This document shows, piece by piece, positions 17,666 through 26,797 of a DNA stretch of 64,000 nt (positions are counted from its first letter, which is position 1; the number at the start of each line of letters is the position of its first letter). Under the pieces are notes generated by a model. It did no database searches, was not told the origin of the DNA, and was given only the letters and a program-made list of their open reading frames with translations. The DNA comes from Nesterenkonia sandarakina (GTDB taxonomy: Bacteria; Actinomycetota; Actinomycetes; Actinomycetales; Micrococcaceae). The stretch lies in NCBI RefSeq assembly GCF_003003175.1, contig NZ_PVTY01000012.1:1-64000 (forward strand), written 5' to 3'. A program made the translations under genes and the position numbers.

Positions 17666-20646
17666 CGGTCGTTCACCCCTCTCGGATCGTTCTCTGGCAG
17701 GACCCCGGGCCAGGACTCATCCGCCTGCACCTCGAAGGGAAGGTCGCCGGGGTCGGCGTGGTAGCCGGCGGGGACCTTCACCGTGGAGAAGTCCGATTCG
17801 CTGGTGCCGTGCGCCCGACGGTGCGCCTTGAGCAGCTCCGCCGGGTAGCGCTGGGCCTGGCCGAGCCGGTCCAGCGCGACGAGCACCGCACCGATCACGG
17901 CGAGGTAGATCCCGACGTCGAAGATCAGCGCCGTGGTCAGTGAGAACCCGGCGTCGGAGCCCCAAGGCATCGGAAGCCCCTCTGCGATGACGACAGGGCG
18001 CAGGAACGAGCCCTCGAGGTAGCCGGCGAGACCGGTGGCGGCTCCGACGATGATGCCGCCCACGATCACCATCGCGTAGTCGAAGCGCAGCTTCACCGAG
18101 GTGTCCGAGGGAGCCACCAGATAGCGCAGGGCGAAGAAGCCGCCGGCGACCAGCGCGGCGATGAACCCGCCGCCGGACTCGTAGTGGCCGCGCAGCAGCA
18201 GGATCAGCGAGAGCAGCACGATGAACGGCGCCATCCAGTTGAAGACGCTGCGCATGGCGGTGGTGTTGTCCCCCGGGTGGTCCAACGGGGTGCCGGACCA
18301 CTGCCGGGAGGCGGGCGGCTCGTTGTCCGAGGTGGCGAAGGAGGAGTTCAGCAGCGCCAGGATCGCGAAGCCGGCGACGCCGAGCACGGTGAGCTCCCCG
18401 AAGGTGTCCAGCGCGCGGAAGTCCACCAGGATCGAGTTCACCACGTTGAGCGCGCCGGTCTCCTCGTAGGTGTTCTCCAGGTACCACTCGGCGACCGGGG
18501 TCTGTCCGCGCCGGCCGGTGAGGGCGAAGGTCGCGGCGAAGGCCATCACGCCGAAGGCCAGGGCCACCGCGATGGAGACCGCGCGTCGGGTGCGGGTGAC
18601 CGCGTGGAAGCGCTTGGGCAGCTTGCGCAGCACCAGGACCAGCACCACCACGGTGAGGATCTCCACGAGCAGCTGGGTCATGCCCACATCCACCGCGCCG
18701 AGCGCGAAGTACCACGCGGCGACGACGAAGCCGGCACCACCGGCGAGCACGACGGCGGCCGCCCGGTTCTCGGCGATCACGGTGCCGGCCAGGAAGCAGA
18801 CCAGCAGAGCGATCAGCACCCAGTCGGTCATCCGAGTGTTGCCGGGATCGAACTCCCCGACCTCCGGGGCGACGACCATTCCGGCGATGAACACGCCGGC
18901 CAGCAGGATGCCGGGCGCGGCCAGGTGCACTCCGTGCATGTCTGTGCGGGTGATGTCACCGACCCGACGGCCGAAGTTGATCACGCCCAGGCGCATCGAC
19001 TCGACCGCTTCGACACCGGTGAAGGGCAGGATCCTGCGCGGAATCAGGTCGTCGAGCCGGGCGCGCAGCGCGACGGCGAGCAGCCCGCCGCCGACGATCA
19101 CCGCCGAGAGCAGCAGCTCGGTGTTGAAGCCGTGCCAGAGCGCGAACTCTGCCGCGTAGGTCCCGGTCTGGGCGTCCTCGCCGGCCCGGGTGAGAAGTCC
19201 GTCGAAGACGAACGGGATGAAGCCGAGCACCAGGCCGGCGGCGGCGGGCAGCAGCGCCGGGAGGTAGAAGCTGGCCGGGGCCTCGTGGGGCGTGGCCGGG
19301 TCGATCGGCTCGTGGAACTCGTCCTTGGCTCCGGCGCCGGTGTAGCCGGTGAACGCACCGAGGACGATGCGCCCGCAGTAGGCGAAGGTGCCGATCGCGG
19401 CGAGCACTGCCATGCACGTCAGCGTCCAGGTCAGTGCGGCGGGCATGTCGGCGGAGAGGAACCCGGCGAGCAGGTGCTCCTTGGAGACGAAGCCCAGCAG
19501 CGGCGGGACCCCGGCCATCGAGAGCGAGGAGATCACGGTGACCACCAGCGAGACCCGCATGGTCTTGCTCAGCCCGTTGAGCCGGCGGATGTCTCGCGAG
19601 TGGGCTTCGTGCTCGATGATGCCGACCATCATGAACAGCGCGGATTTGAACAAGGCATGGGCGATGACGTGGATCGTGGCGGCCACCAGAGCGGTGGGGG
19701 TGCCGATGCCGATGACGGCGACCAGGAAGCCCAGCTGAGAGACCGTGGAATAGGCCATGATCTCTTTGATGTCATGGCGCTGCATCGCGAAGAGCGCACC
19801 CATCAGGGCCGTGGTAAGACCACAGCTGATCAGGAGCACCTGCCAGAGCGTGGAGTCTGCGAAGACCGGGGAGAAGCGCAGCAGCAGGTAGATGCCGGCC
19901 TTGACCATGGCGGCGGCGTGCAGATAGGCGGAGACCGGTGCCGGGGCGACCATCGCATCGGGCAGCCACAGGTGGAAGGGGAACTGCGCGGACTTGGTGA
20001 ACGCGGCGAAGGCGATGAGCACCGCGACCACGGAGGTGAAGGTGGTGTTGTCCTGCCAGGCGGTGTGGCTCAGCGCCTCGGACATCCGGGTGGTGCCGGT
20101 CTCGACGATGATCAGCAGCACCGCGGTGAGCAGGCCCAGCCCGCCGGCGGCGGTGATCAGCAGCGTGCGCTGGGCCGGGGCAGCGGCCTTGTCTCCGGAG
20201 CGGTTGATCAGGAAGAAGGAGCACAGCGTGGTGAACTCCCAGAACACGAAGAGCAGGATCAGGTCATCAGCGATGACCATGCCGCTCATCGCGAAGACGA
20301 ACATCAGCATCCACAGGTAGTAGTCCGAGGTCTTCTTCTTGACCGAGAAGTACCGCGCGGAGTAAGCCATCACCAGCGCGCCGATGAAGAGGATCAGGAG
20401 CAGGAAGACCATGCCGAGCCCGTCCAGGCGCAGGCTGAGCCCGACGTCGATGGTCGGGATCCAGGGCAGGTGCTCCTCGAACACTCCCCCGTCGATCAGG
20501 GTGCTCAGCCACGGCAGCGTGGCCACCCCGATGCCGGTCAGTGCCACGGCGGCGAAGAAGCCGGTGTCGCGTCCGAGGGCGCGGTGGACGACGACGGCGA
20601 TGGGGACCAGGGCCAGGGTCAGCAGAAGGAGCACCATGAGCGTCAT
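17662..20646 (-). CDS. mrpA: Na+/H+ antiporter subunit MrpA with fused MrpB
   Basis: 994 residues from the ATG giving MTLMVLLLLTLAL. The longer open frame upstream lacks hydrophobic sequence and is not supported. The N-terminal ~500 residues are NuoL-like (Proton_antipo_N and _M: LMFVFAMSGMVIADDLILLFVFWEFTTLCSF with the conserved Glu; SAQFPFHLWLPDAMVAPAPVSAYLHAA with the Lys/His-rich proton path). A further antiporter-associated region follows (DVGMTQLLVEILTVVVLVLVLRKLP), and the last ~150 residues (FNWMAPFIVLLSLILLLRGHYESGGGFIAALVAGG) correspond to MrpB. A and B are thus one polypeptide, as in group-2 mrp operons. It is the first gene of the operon, and no clear SD is visible. Confidence 0.94.
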   Translation of the reverse strand: MTLMVLLLLTLALVPIAVVVHRALGRDTGFFAAVALTGIGVATLPWLSTLIDGGVFEEHLPWIPTIDVGLSLRLDGLGMVFLLLILFIGALVMAYSARYFSVKKKTSDYYLWMLMFVFAMSGMVIADDLILLFVFWEFTTLCSFFLINRSGDKAAAPAQRTLLITAAGGLGLLTAVLLIIVETGTTRMSEALSHTAWQDNTTFTSVVAVLIAFAAFTKSAQFPFHLWLPDAMVAPAPVSAYLHAAAMVKAGIYLLLRFSPVFADSTLWQVLLISCGLTTALMGALFAMQRHDIKEIMAYSTVSQLGFLVAVIGIGTPTALVAATIHVIAHALFKSALFMMVGIIEHEAHSRDIRRLNGLSKTMRVSLVVTVISSLSMAGVPPLLGFVSKEHLLAGFLSADMPAALTWTLTCMAVLAAIGTFAYCGRIVLGAFTGYTGAGAKDEFHEPIDPATPHEAPASFYLPALLPAAAGLVLGFIPFVFDGLLTRAGEDAQTGTYAAEFALWHGFNTELLLSAVIVGGGLLAVALRARLDDLIPRRILPFTGVEAVESMRLGVINFGRRVGDITRTDMHGVHLAAPGILLAGVFIAGMVVAPEVGEFDPGNTRMTDWVLIALLVCFLAGTVIAENRAAAVVLAGGAGFVVAAWYFALGAVDVGMTQLLVEILTVVVLVLVLRKLPKRFHAVTRTRRAVSIAVALAFGVMAFAATFALTGRRGQTPVAEWYLENTYEETGALNVVNSILVDFRALDTFGELTVLGVAGFAILALLNSSFATSDNEPPASRQWSGTPLDHPGDNTTAMRSVFNWMAPFIVLLSLILLLRGHYESGGGFIAALVAGGFFALRYLVAPSDTSVKLRFDYAMVIVGGIIVGAATGLAGYLEGSFLRPVVIAEGLPMPWGSDAGFSLTTALIFDVGIYLAVIGAVLVALDRLGQAQRYPAELLKAHRRAHGTSESDFSTVKVPAGYHADPGDLPFEVQADESWPGVLPENDPRGVNDR

Positions 20647-20931
20647 CGACGGACCACCGCCGGCGCCCCTGAGCGCATGGAAGGTCTTCGCAGGTGCATG
20701 GTGCCTCCAGTCGGTGCGGGGTGAAACGGCGCGGTGAAGCTCATCGCCGACCAGTCTTCCCGGCACACCAGTGATCGACTATATCCATCGAGCTGATCTC
20801 TCAGCAATTGAGTCCTGATCATGGAGGGCGGACCATGCTCCGGTGTGTTCCGTGCTACAGCGACGGTGCATCGCCGCTGATCAATCTCCGCGCCGGGGTC
20901 CGGTGCGGAATCTGTCTCGTCTCCGGGAGCG

Positions 20932-21783
20932 TCACTGCTCCTCGACGACGCCGCAGGCCATGCGGCTGCCGGAGTCCCCGTTGGCCAGGGTCTCCGCGTC
21001 GGGGCCGAAGTAGCGCTCCGGGACGTTGCCGTGGTTGTCCGGCTGGGCGTGGACGATGACGGAGCTGCCTTCATCGCCGAGCAGGTCGTCCGGGACCAGC
21101 CGATCGCTCACCAGGCTCAGCCAGCCGGTGCGGTCCTCGTTGACCAGCAGGTTGGGCAGGTCCCCGGCGTGGTCCGGGTGGGTCACGGCCTCGGGCTCTG
21201 TGGGTGGGATCTCTTCAGAGAGGTCATCGAGGTTGGTCTCGGCCGGCTCCTCGGGGGCCTCCTCACCCTCCACGATGCCCATGTCTTCCTCCGTGGTCCC
21301 GACGAGGTGTCCGCCGGAGGACTCGAAGTCGCCGAAGACCCCGGAGTCCGAGCTGGACTGGGGTTCGCACACTCCGCGCTCGTGGATGGTGATGCCGCGG
21401 AAGCCGGCGTCGAGGTCGTGCACCTCGGCCTCGATGAGCACGCCGTTCTCCACCTCGGTGAAGCTCACCGTCCCGATGCCGTTGGAGGCCATGTCGGTGA
21501 GCTCCGCCGTCGCGAAGGGGTCCTCGGATCCGCTCGGTCCGGCCTGCGCGTCCTGTGCACCGCTCTCAGCGTCTCCGCCGTCCTCGGTGTCTGCGCCGTC
21601 GCCGGTCGCCCCGTCGTCCTGCGTGTCCGCGTCGACCTGCGCGGCGTCGTCGTCGTTGCCGGAGGCACTGCCCTGGTCCCCGTCGCCGCAGCCCGCCAGG
21701 GTGAGCGCGGCGAGCAGGCCGATCCCGGTCAGCGGCATGCCGCGGAGCCTGCGTGCGGAGGATCTCAGGGGTGGAGTGCTCAT
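20932..21783 (-). CDS. SodC-like Cu/Zn superoxide dismutase lipoprotein, altered Cu site
   Basis: 283 residues. The lipobox LTLAGC ends the signal peptide, an Asp/Glu-rich linker of about 65 residues follows, and a CuZn-SOD fold spans about residues 95-283. The bridging His (SGGHLVG), the Zn-site segment (THPDHAGDLPNL), the Cu ligand of VIVHAQPDNHG and the disulfide cysteines (RGVCEP and MACGVV) are present. However, the first Cu-binding motif, normally GFHxH, reads GITIH, so one of the two histidines is Thr and the preceding HGF is RGI. An acidic insert of about 40 residues (EEDMGIVEGEEAPEEP onwards) also interrupts the metal loop. The fold is clear; dismutase activity is doubtful. Confidence 0.82.
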   Translation of the reverse strand: MSTPPLRSSARRLRGMPLTGIGLLAALTLAGCGDGDQGSASGNDDDAAQVDADTQDDGATGDGADTEDGGDAESGAQDAQAGPSGSEDPFATAELTDMASNGIGTVSFTEVENGVLIEAEVHDLDAGFRGITIHERGVCEPQSSSDSGVFGDFESSGGHLVGTTEEDMGIVEGEEAPEEPAETNLDDLSEEIPPTEPEAVTHPDHAGDLPNLLVNEDRTGWLSLVSDRLVPDDLLGDEGSSVIVHAQPDNHGNVPERYFGPDAETLANGDSGSRMACGVVEEQ

Positions 21784-21874
21784 GAGCGCACAGCTTACCG
21801 GCCACCCTGCCCGGTCACGACTTTCCGCCCGGATCCTGGGAGTCTCGGCATCCGCTGGGATCCGGGCCTCGCGC

Positions 21875-22825
21875 TCAGGCGTGGGTGTGGGTCTCCCCGG
21901 CGGCGATGCTGGGCGGCTCGAGCTGGAAGGTGGAGTGCTCCACCGCGACGTCGAAGTGTTCGGCCACGCAGGTCTTGAGTCTGCTCAGGGTCTCCGGCAC
22001 GCAGCCTTCACGGAAGCAGGCATCGTCGAGCACCACGTGGGCGGAGATCACGGGCAGTCCGGTGGCGACGGTGGAGGCATGCAGGTCATGGACGTCCTGG
22101 ACATGGTCCTGGGCCAGCATGTGTTCCCGAACCTTCTCCAGGTCGAGCCCGCGCGGGGCGAACTCCAGGAGCACCCGGGCGGTCTCGCGCAGCAGCAGCA
22201 GCGCGCGCGGGATGATCAGTGCCGCGATGACCAGCGCGGCGACGGCGTCGGCCTGCTGCCAGCCGGTGCTCCAGATGACGACGGCGGCGATCATCACCGA
22301 GAGCGACCCCAGCGCGTCGGCGCTGACCTCGAGGAAGGCGGCTCGCATGTTCAGGTTGGCCTTGCGGCCCGAGGCGAGCACCAGCAGCGAGATGACGTTG
22401 CCGGCCAGGCCCACCGCGCCGAAGAGCAGCAGCTCCAGGTGCATGATGACCGGTGGGGCGCCGAGCCGACTGACCCCTTCGACCGCGGCGTAGATCCCGA
22501 CGCTCAGCAGCAGCGTCGCCTGCAGCAGGCCGGCCAGGATCTCCACCCGACGGAATCCCCAGGTGCGCTGGGCGGTGGCCGCCCGGTACATCAGCCCCGC
22601 CGCGATCAGCGCGACGCCCAGACCGATGCTGTCGGTGAGTGAGTGCACCGCATCGGTGAGCAGCGCGAGCGACCCGGTGACCCAGGCGCCGATGGCCTGG
22701 GCCAGGACGATTCCGACGGTGATCGCGCACGCGATGGCCAGTCGGCGGCCGTGGGAGCGCGCGCGTTCCGGAGTCTCGGCGGAGTTCTCGGCGCCGGCGC
22801 GGGCGCCATGGTCGTGATGGTGCAT
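21875..22825 (-). CDS. Cation diffusion facilitator (CzcD/ZitB-type) transporter
   Basis: 316-residue CDF-family metal/proton antiporter. Six TM helices are visible. The metal-site helices read LLTDAVHSLTDSIGLG (TM2, H and D ligands) and VSADALGSLSVMIAAV (TM5), followed by the C-terminal regulatory domain with DLHASTVATGLPVISAHVVL. Both ends are His-rich (MHHHDHG at the N-terminus, ETHTHA at the C-terminus), typical for Zn/Cd/Co exporters of the ZitB/CzcD group. Metal specificity cannot be fixed from the sequence. It is divergent from the amidohydrolase gene, and the 94-base gap must hold both promoters. Confidence 0.92.
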   Translation of the reverse strand: MHHHDHGARAGAENSAETPERARSHGRRLAIACAITVGIVLAQAIGAWVTGSLALLTDAVHSLTDSIGLGVALIAAGLMYRAATAQRTWGFRRVEILAGLLQATLLLSVGIYAAVEGVSRLGAPPVIMHLELLLFGAVGLAGNVISLLVLASGRKANLNMRAAFLEVSADALGSLSVMIAAVVIWSTGWQQADAVAALVIAALIIPRALLLLRETARVLLEFAPRGLDLEKVREHMLAQDHVQDVHDLHASTVATGLPVISAHVVLDDACFREGCVPETLSRLKTCVAEHFDVAVEHSTFQLEPPSIAAGETHTHA

Positions 22826-22907
22826 CGTAGGTCTATTCTCCCCAGTTCATCCGGGATCTCCTAAGCTGCGAGCCGGACGCAGAAGCGTTCTCAGCAAGCC
22901 GGTGCGC

Positions 22908-22913
22908 TAGAGT
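22908..22913 (+). promoter_or_regulatory. Candidate -10 of a leaderless amidohydrolase mRNA
   Basis: TAGAGT ends 6 bases before the ATG at 22920, and no purine-rich Shine-Dalgarno sequence precedes that ATG. This is the spacing seen for leaderless transcripts in actinobacteria, where the ATG is the transcription start. No good -35 box is seen. Confidence 0.35.
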
Positions 22914-22919
22914 CACCAA

Positions 22920-24089
22920 ATGGTTGCTCAAAGAAACTATGTAGTCAGCAATGCCCACATCCTGCCGATCAGCGGTGAGCCCTTCGACGGCTCCCTGGTG
23001 GTCACCGAGGGCAAGATCGCGGCCCTCGGACCGGACGTGGATCACCCCGCCGGGCACGAGGTCATCGATGCGGCAGGCGGCTGGGTGCTGCCCGGGCTGA
23101 TCGATGCCCACGTGCACCTGGGCGTGCACGAGGAGGGCGAGGGCTGGGCCGGGGCCGATGTCAACGAGACCACCGATCCGGTGACCGCCGCGGTCCGCGC
23201 GCTGGATGCGATCAACCCGGCAGAGATCGGCTTCGCCGACGCCCGATCCGCCGGCATCACCACGGTCAACGTGAATCCCGGGTCGGCGAATCCCATCGGC
23301 GGACTCGCCGTGGCGCTGAAGACCCAGGGGCGGATCGTCGATGAGATGGTGCTGCGCTCCCCCTCGGGCCTGAAGTCGGCCCTGGGCGAGAACCCGAAGC
23401 GGGTCCATGGAGAGCGCAAGCAGACCCCGAACACCCGGCTCGGGGTCGCGATGACCATCCGCAAGGCCTTCACCGAGGCCAAGAACTGGCAGGCCAAGGA
23501 TCCGGCGGACCGGCCGGGCGATCTGGTCTCCGAGGCGCTGGCGATGGTGCTCGACCGCAAGATCCCGTGGCGGCAGCACTGCCACCGCGCCGATGACATC
23601 GCCACCGCGCTGCGCCTGGCCGATGAGTTCGGCTACGAGCTGGTCCTGGACCACGGCACCGAGTCCTATAAGCTCGCCGACGTCATCGCCGAGCGCGGCA
23701 TCCCGGTGCTCTATGGGCCGATGATCGTCTCGCGCTCCAAGGTGGAGGTCCGCGACCGCAGCCCCAAGGCCCCGGGCATCCTTGCCCGCGCCGGGGTGAA
23801 GGTCTCGATCATCACCGATCACCCGGTGGTGCCGATCGAGTTCCTGATCCACCAGGCGGCGCTGGCGGTGCGCGAAGGCATGGACCCGGTGGAGGCGCTT
23901 CGAGCGATCACGATCAATCCGGCGGAGGTGCTCGGGGTGGCAGATCGCGTGGGGACCCTGGAGCCGGGCAAGGACGCTGATCTGGCGCTCTGGTCCGGGG
24001 ATCCGCTGAACACCAGGAACCGGGTCCAGCACACCTGGATCGACGGGGAGCTGGTGTTCTCCCACGAGCCGGCCGACTCCGCAGCCTGA
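22920..24089 (+). CDS. Amidohydrolase family protein (imidazolonepropionase-like)
   Basis: 389-residue metal-dependent amidohydrolase. The N-terminal beta-sandwich (SNAHILPISGEPFDGSLVVTEGKIAAL) is followed by the metal-binding GLIDAHVHLG (HxH), a His in RQHCHRADD, a further His in LVLDHGTE and the catalytic Asp in IITDHPVVP. The C-terminal closure of the small domain is GTLEPGKDADLALWSGDPL. It resembles COG1228 proteins; the exact substrate (cyclic amide or dipeptide-like) is not determinable. The ATG at 22920 is the only well-placed start and may be leaderless. A hairpin follows, then an acylphosphatase gene on the same strand. Confidence 0.9.
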   Translation: MVAQRNYVVSNAHILPISGEPFDGSLVVTEGKIAALGPDVDHPAGHEVIDAAGGWVLPGLIDAHVHLGVHEEGEGWAGADVNETTDPVTAAVRALDAINPAEIGFADARSAGITTVNVNPGSANPIGGLAVALKTQGRIVDEMVLRSPSGLKSALGENPKRVHGERKQTPNTRLGVAMTIRKAFTEAKNWQAKDPADRPGDLVSEALAMVLDRKIPWRQHCHRADDIATALRLADEFGYELVLDHGTESYKLADVIAERGIPVLYGPMIVSRSKVEVRDRSPKAPGILARAGVKVSIITDHPVVPIEFLIHQAALAVREGMDPVEALRAITINPAEVLGVADRVGTLEPGKDADLALWSGDPLNTRNRVQHTWIDGELVFSHEPADSAA

Positions 24090-24119
24090 TCCATCGGGCT
24101 CCGCGGCCCGACCCGCACT

Positions 24120-24160
24120 CCAGGCCCCGCTCCGCTCAATCCGAGAGGGCCGGGGCCTGG
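24120..24160 (+). terminator. Hairpin after amidohydrolase gene
   Basis: A perfect 10-base inverted repeat (CCAGGCCCCG at 24120-24129, complement at 24151-24160) with a 21-base loop lies 31 bases after the amidohydrolase stop and just before the acylphosphatase gene. There is no U-tract, so termination is only a possibility. Confidence 0.45.
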
Positions 24161-24192
24161 TGACTGACCCGAGAGGATGTTTGACTGGGCGC

Positions 24193-24534
24193 ATGACTGA
24201 ACCCCCCTCCTCGCCCGATTCCGAACAGCCGCTGGCTCCCTCAGGCTGCACCACCGGAACCCACGCGCAGATCACCGGTCGGGTGCAGGGGGTGGCATAT
24301 CGCGCGGCCGCGAAGGCGGAGGCCGATGACCTTGGACTGATCGGCTGGGTGAGGAACATCTCCGACGGCGCGGTGGAGCTGCTCGTCGGCGGAGACGGAC
24401 CAGCGGTGGACGCGCTGCTGCGCTGGGCCGCCAAGGGGCCCGAAGCCGCAGACGTGGACGACGTCGAGCAGCGCGAAGCCACCGAGCAGGACCTGGCCTC
24501 GCTGCCCCGGGCAGGCTTCGAGATCCGCCGCTGA
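24193..24534 (+). CDS. acyP: Acylphosphatase
   Basis: 113 residues ending in the acylphosphatase domain (about residues 18-113). The signature GRVQGVAYRAAAKAEADDLGL holds the phosphate-binding Arg, and LIGWVRNISDGAVELLVGG the catalytic Asn. It hydrolyses carboxyl-phosphate bonds in small acyl phosphates in the cytoplasm. The start is uncertain: the ATG at 24193 (MTEPPSS) lies about 16 bases beyond AGAGG, whereas an in-frame TTG at 24181 is only 4 bases from it. The N-terminal 18 residues are low-complexity Pro/Ser in either case. It is convergent with the S9 peptidase gene, 91 bases away. Confidence 0.9.
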   Translation: MTEPPSSPDSEQPLAPSGCTTGTHAQITGRVQGVAYRAAAKAEADDLGLIGWVRNISDGAVELLVGGDGPAVDALLRWAAKGPEAADVDDVEQREATEQDLASLPRAGFEIRR

Positions 24535-24625
24535 GCAGACTTCGCTCGAGCGCCCCGCGAGCTGCCGCAGCAGGCCGGGCCGAGCTGCGGCCAGCCGGTC
24601 GTCAGCTGCAGTCAGCCCGCTGCGA

Positions 24626-26704
24626 TCAGCCTGCTTCAGGGACCGTGAGCCCCAGCTCCGCCGGCGGCACGGCTTCTTCTCCGAGCAGGTGCTCGGCGAG
24701 GAATCCGGAGACCACCTGGTACCAGATCTTCGCGTGCGCCGGGCTGAGCACCCAGTGGTTCTCGTCCGGGAAGTAGAGGAACCGGTGCGCGGTCTTCCCG
24801 TCCTCGTCGGCCGGCAGCCCGGACTTCGCCAGCAGCTCGTACCAGAGCCGCAGACCTTCCCCGATCGGCACCCGGTAGTCCTTGTCGCCGTGGATGACCA
24901 GCATCGGGGTCACGATCTTCTCCACGTGCAGATGCGGCGAGTGCTCGGCCGCCATCCGCTCGTCGAGCTCGTTGCGCCAGTAGGAGGCCATGTCCGTGGT
25001 GGGCCCGAACTGGTCCAGCGCCCACAGCGAGGCGTGGGTGACGATCGCGGAGAACCGGTCCGTCTGCCCGGCGATCCAGTTCGCCATGTACCCGCCGAAG
25101 GAGCCGCCCAGCGCCGCGGTGCGAGTGGGGTCGATGTCCTCGCGGGCCTCAGTGACGTCGGTGATCGCCATCAGATCGGTGAAGGGGTGTCCGCCCCAGG
25201 AGTTCCAGCCGCGCTGGACGAAGTCCTGGCCGTAGCCGGTGGACAGCGCCGGATCCGGCAGCAGCACCGCATAGCCCTGTTCCACCATCAGCCAGGGGTT
25301 CCAGCGCCAGGTCCAGGCGTTCCAGGAGTTCAACGGTCCGCCGTGGATCCATAGCAGCAGCGGCGCCGGCTGCTGCGCGGAGGCCTCGGCGGGAAGCGCG
25401 AGCCAGGCGCGCACCGGCGCCCCGTCGGCCCCGGCGGCGGTGACCTCGGTCAGGCGCCCGGGCAGCGCTGGACGCACATGCGGGTTCTGCAGCCGGGCGG
25501 TCTCCCCGGTGGCGAGATCGATCGAGACGACCTCTTCGGGGTGGGCGTAGCTCGAACGCACCCCGTAGGCGGTGCCGCCCTCAGGGTGCACGACGACGGC
25601 GGAGTAGGTCGCGTCCTCGGTGGTGACCTGCTGCACCGCTCCGGTCGAGGCGTCCACGCGGAAGACCGGACCGCGTCCGCCCTGATCGGCCAGCGCGAGC
25701 AGCCCGGAGCCGTCCGGCAGCCAGGCGGCGGGGCTGAGCCACAGGTCGGCGGCCTCGGCGAGCCGGGTCAGCGCACCTGTGTGCAGGTCCAGCAGATGCA
25801 GCTGTGGCTGCGGGGCCCGCTGCGGAGTCGGCTGTGCAGAGCGCACGACGGCGGCGATCCGGCCATCCGGACTGATCACCCCGGTGCTGAAGGTGTATCC
25901 GGGCTGATCGGCGATGATCCGGCGCTCCCCGTTGGACACGTCGACCACGGCCAGAGCGGTGCGCTGATCGGCCCCCGCCTCGGGCACGATCACGCTGATC
26001 AGCGCGGTCGTGCCATCGGGGCTGAGCTGCACCTCGCCGCCGAAGCGCGCGCCGAGGCCCTCGGTGAGCTGGCGCAGGGTGGCCTGCTCGGAATCCCCCG
26101 TGACGGGTGCGCCGTCGTCGTCGGACTCGGGTGCGGACTCCAGGGCGAACAGGCTCGGGCGGGCCGGACCGAGGTCGTGGTCCCAGAAGCGCACCGGGTA
26201 GCCGGTGTGCAGGATGGCCTTGACGGAGGCCTCCTCGCGCTGGGTGTGCAGCTGCTTGTGCTCCTCCTCGGTGTGGGCGCCCGGGAGCAGCGGCGCGCTG
26301 ACCAGGACCACCTCGGACCGCTGGGCGCAGTGGGGCTGGCTCACGCCGCCCGGTCGGCGATGGATCAGCACCGATTCGCCGCCGTCGGCGGGGAGCTTGT
26401 AGAGCGCGGAGCCCTTCTCCGCTGCGGTCTCCCCCGGGCGGACTGAGGTGAAGTAGAGATCGCCCGAGGCGGAGAAGCCTGGAGCCGCTTCACCCTTGGC
26501 GCTGCGGGTGAGACGCCGCGCGGCACGGCTGCCGCTGGGGTCGATCTCCCAGAGGGCGCCGCTGTAGCCGTCTCCGGCCGTATTGACCGTGGAGACCGTG
26601 GTGACCAGGCGTGACCCGTCGGGGCTGAGCGTCAGGCCGCTGAGCCGGGGGTGGGCGACGTAGTGGTCCAGATCGGAGAAGATGCGCGAACTCTGCTGTG
26701 TCAT
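24626..26704 (-). CDS. S9 family prolyl-oligopeptidase-like peptidase
   Basis: 692 residues with the two-domain layout of acylaminoacyl/prolyl oligopeptidases: an N-terminal beta-propeller (about 1-430, repeated PDG-type segments such as SPDGSRLVTT and SPDGRIAAVV) and a C-terminal alpha/beta hydrolase. The catalytic triad is visible as Ser535 in GGSFGGYMANW, Asp609 in HGDKDYRVP and His650 in ENHW. The oxyanion region is LLWIHGGPLNSW. No signal peptide is present, so it is cytoplasmic and probably trims short or N-blocked peptides, fitting an organism with two peptide importers nearby. It is divergent from tag with a 93-base gap. Confidence 0.92.
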   Translation of the reverse strand: MTQQSSRIFSDLDHYVAHPRLSGLTLSPDGSRLVTTVSTVNTAGDGYSGALWEIDPSGSRAARRLTRSAKGEAAPGFSASGDLYFTSVRPGETAAEKGSALYKLPADGGESVLIHRRPGGVSQPHCAQRSEVVLVSAPLLPGAHTEEEHKQLHTQREEASVKAILHTGYPVRFWDHDLGPARPSLFALESAPESDDDGAPVTGDSEQATLRQLTEGLGARFGGEVQLSPDGTTALISVIVPEAGADQRTALAVVDVSNGERRIIADQPGYTFSTGVISPDGRIAAVVRSAQPTPQRAPQPQLHLLDLHTGALTRLAEAADLWLSPAAWLPDGSGLLALADQGGRGPVFRVDASTGAVQQVTTEDATYSAVVVHPEGGTAYGVRSSYAHPEEVVSIDLATGETARLQNPHVRPALPGRLTEVTAAGADGAPVRAWLALPAEASAQQPAPLLLWIHGGPLNSWNAWTWRWNPWLMVEQGYAVLLPDPALSTGYGQDFVQRGWNSWGGHPFTDLMAITDVTEAREDIDPTRTAALGGSFGGYMANWIAGQTDRFSAIVTHASLWALDQFGPTTDMASYWRNELDERMAAEHSPHLHVEKIVTPMLVIHGDKDYRVPIGEGLRLWYELLAKSGLPADEDGKTAHRFLYFPDENHWVLSPAHAKIWYQVVSGFLAEHLLGEEAVPPAELGLTVPEAG

Positions 26705-26797
26705 GACCTTGTTCTACCAGCCTCCACGGCCACATGGTTGCATTGTGCAACTACCGGCGTGGTGGACAGCGATACCCTGGTGTGCGTGACCTCTGAG

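Noticed and set aside
18184-20724. Open frame of 846 codons on the plus strand
   Set aside because: Antisense to mrpA, with extreme His/Gln/Asp/Gly content and no hydrophobic core; a shadow of codon bias.
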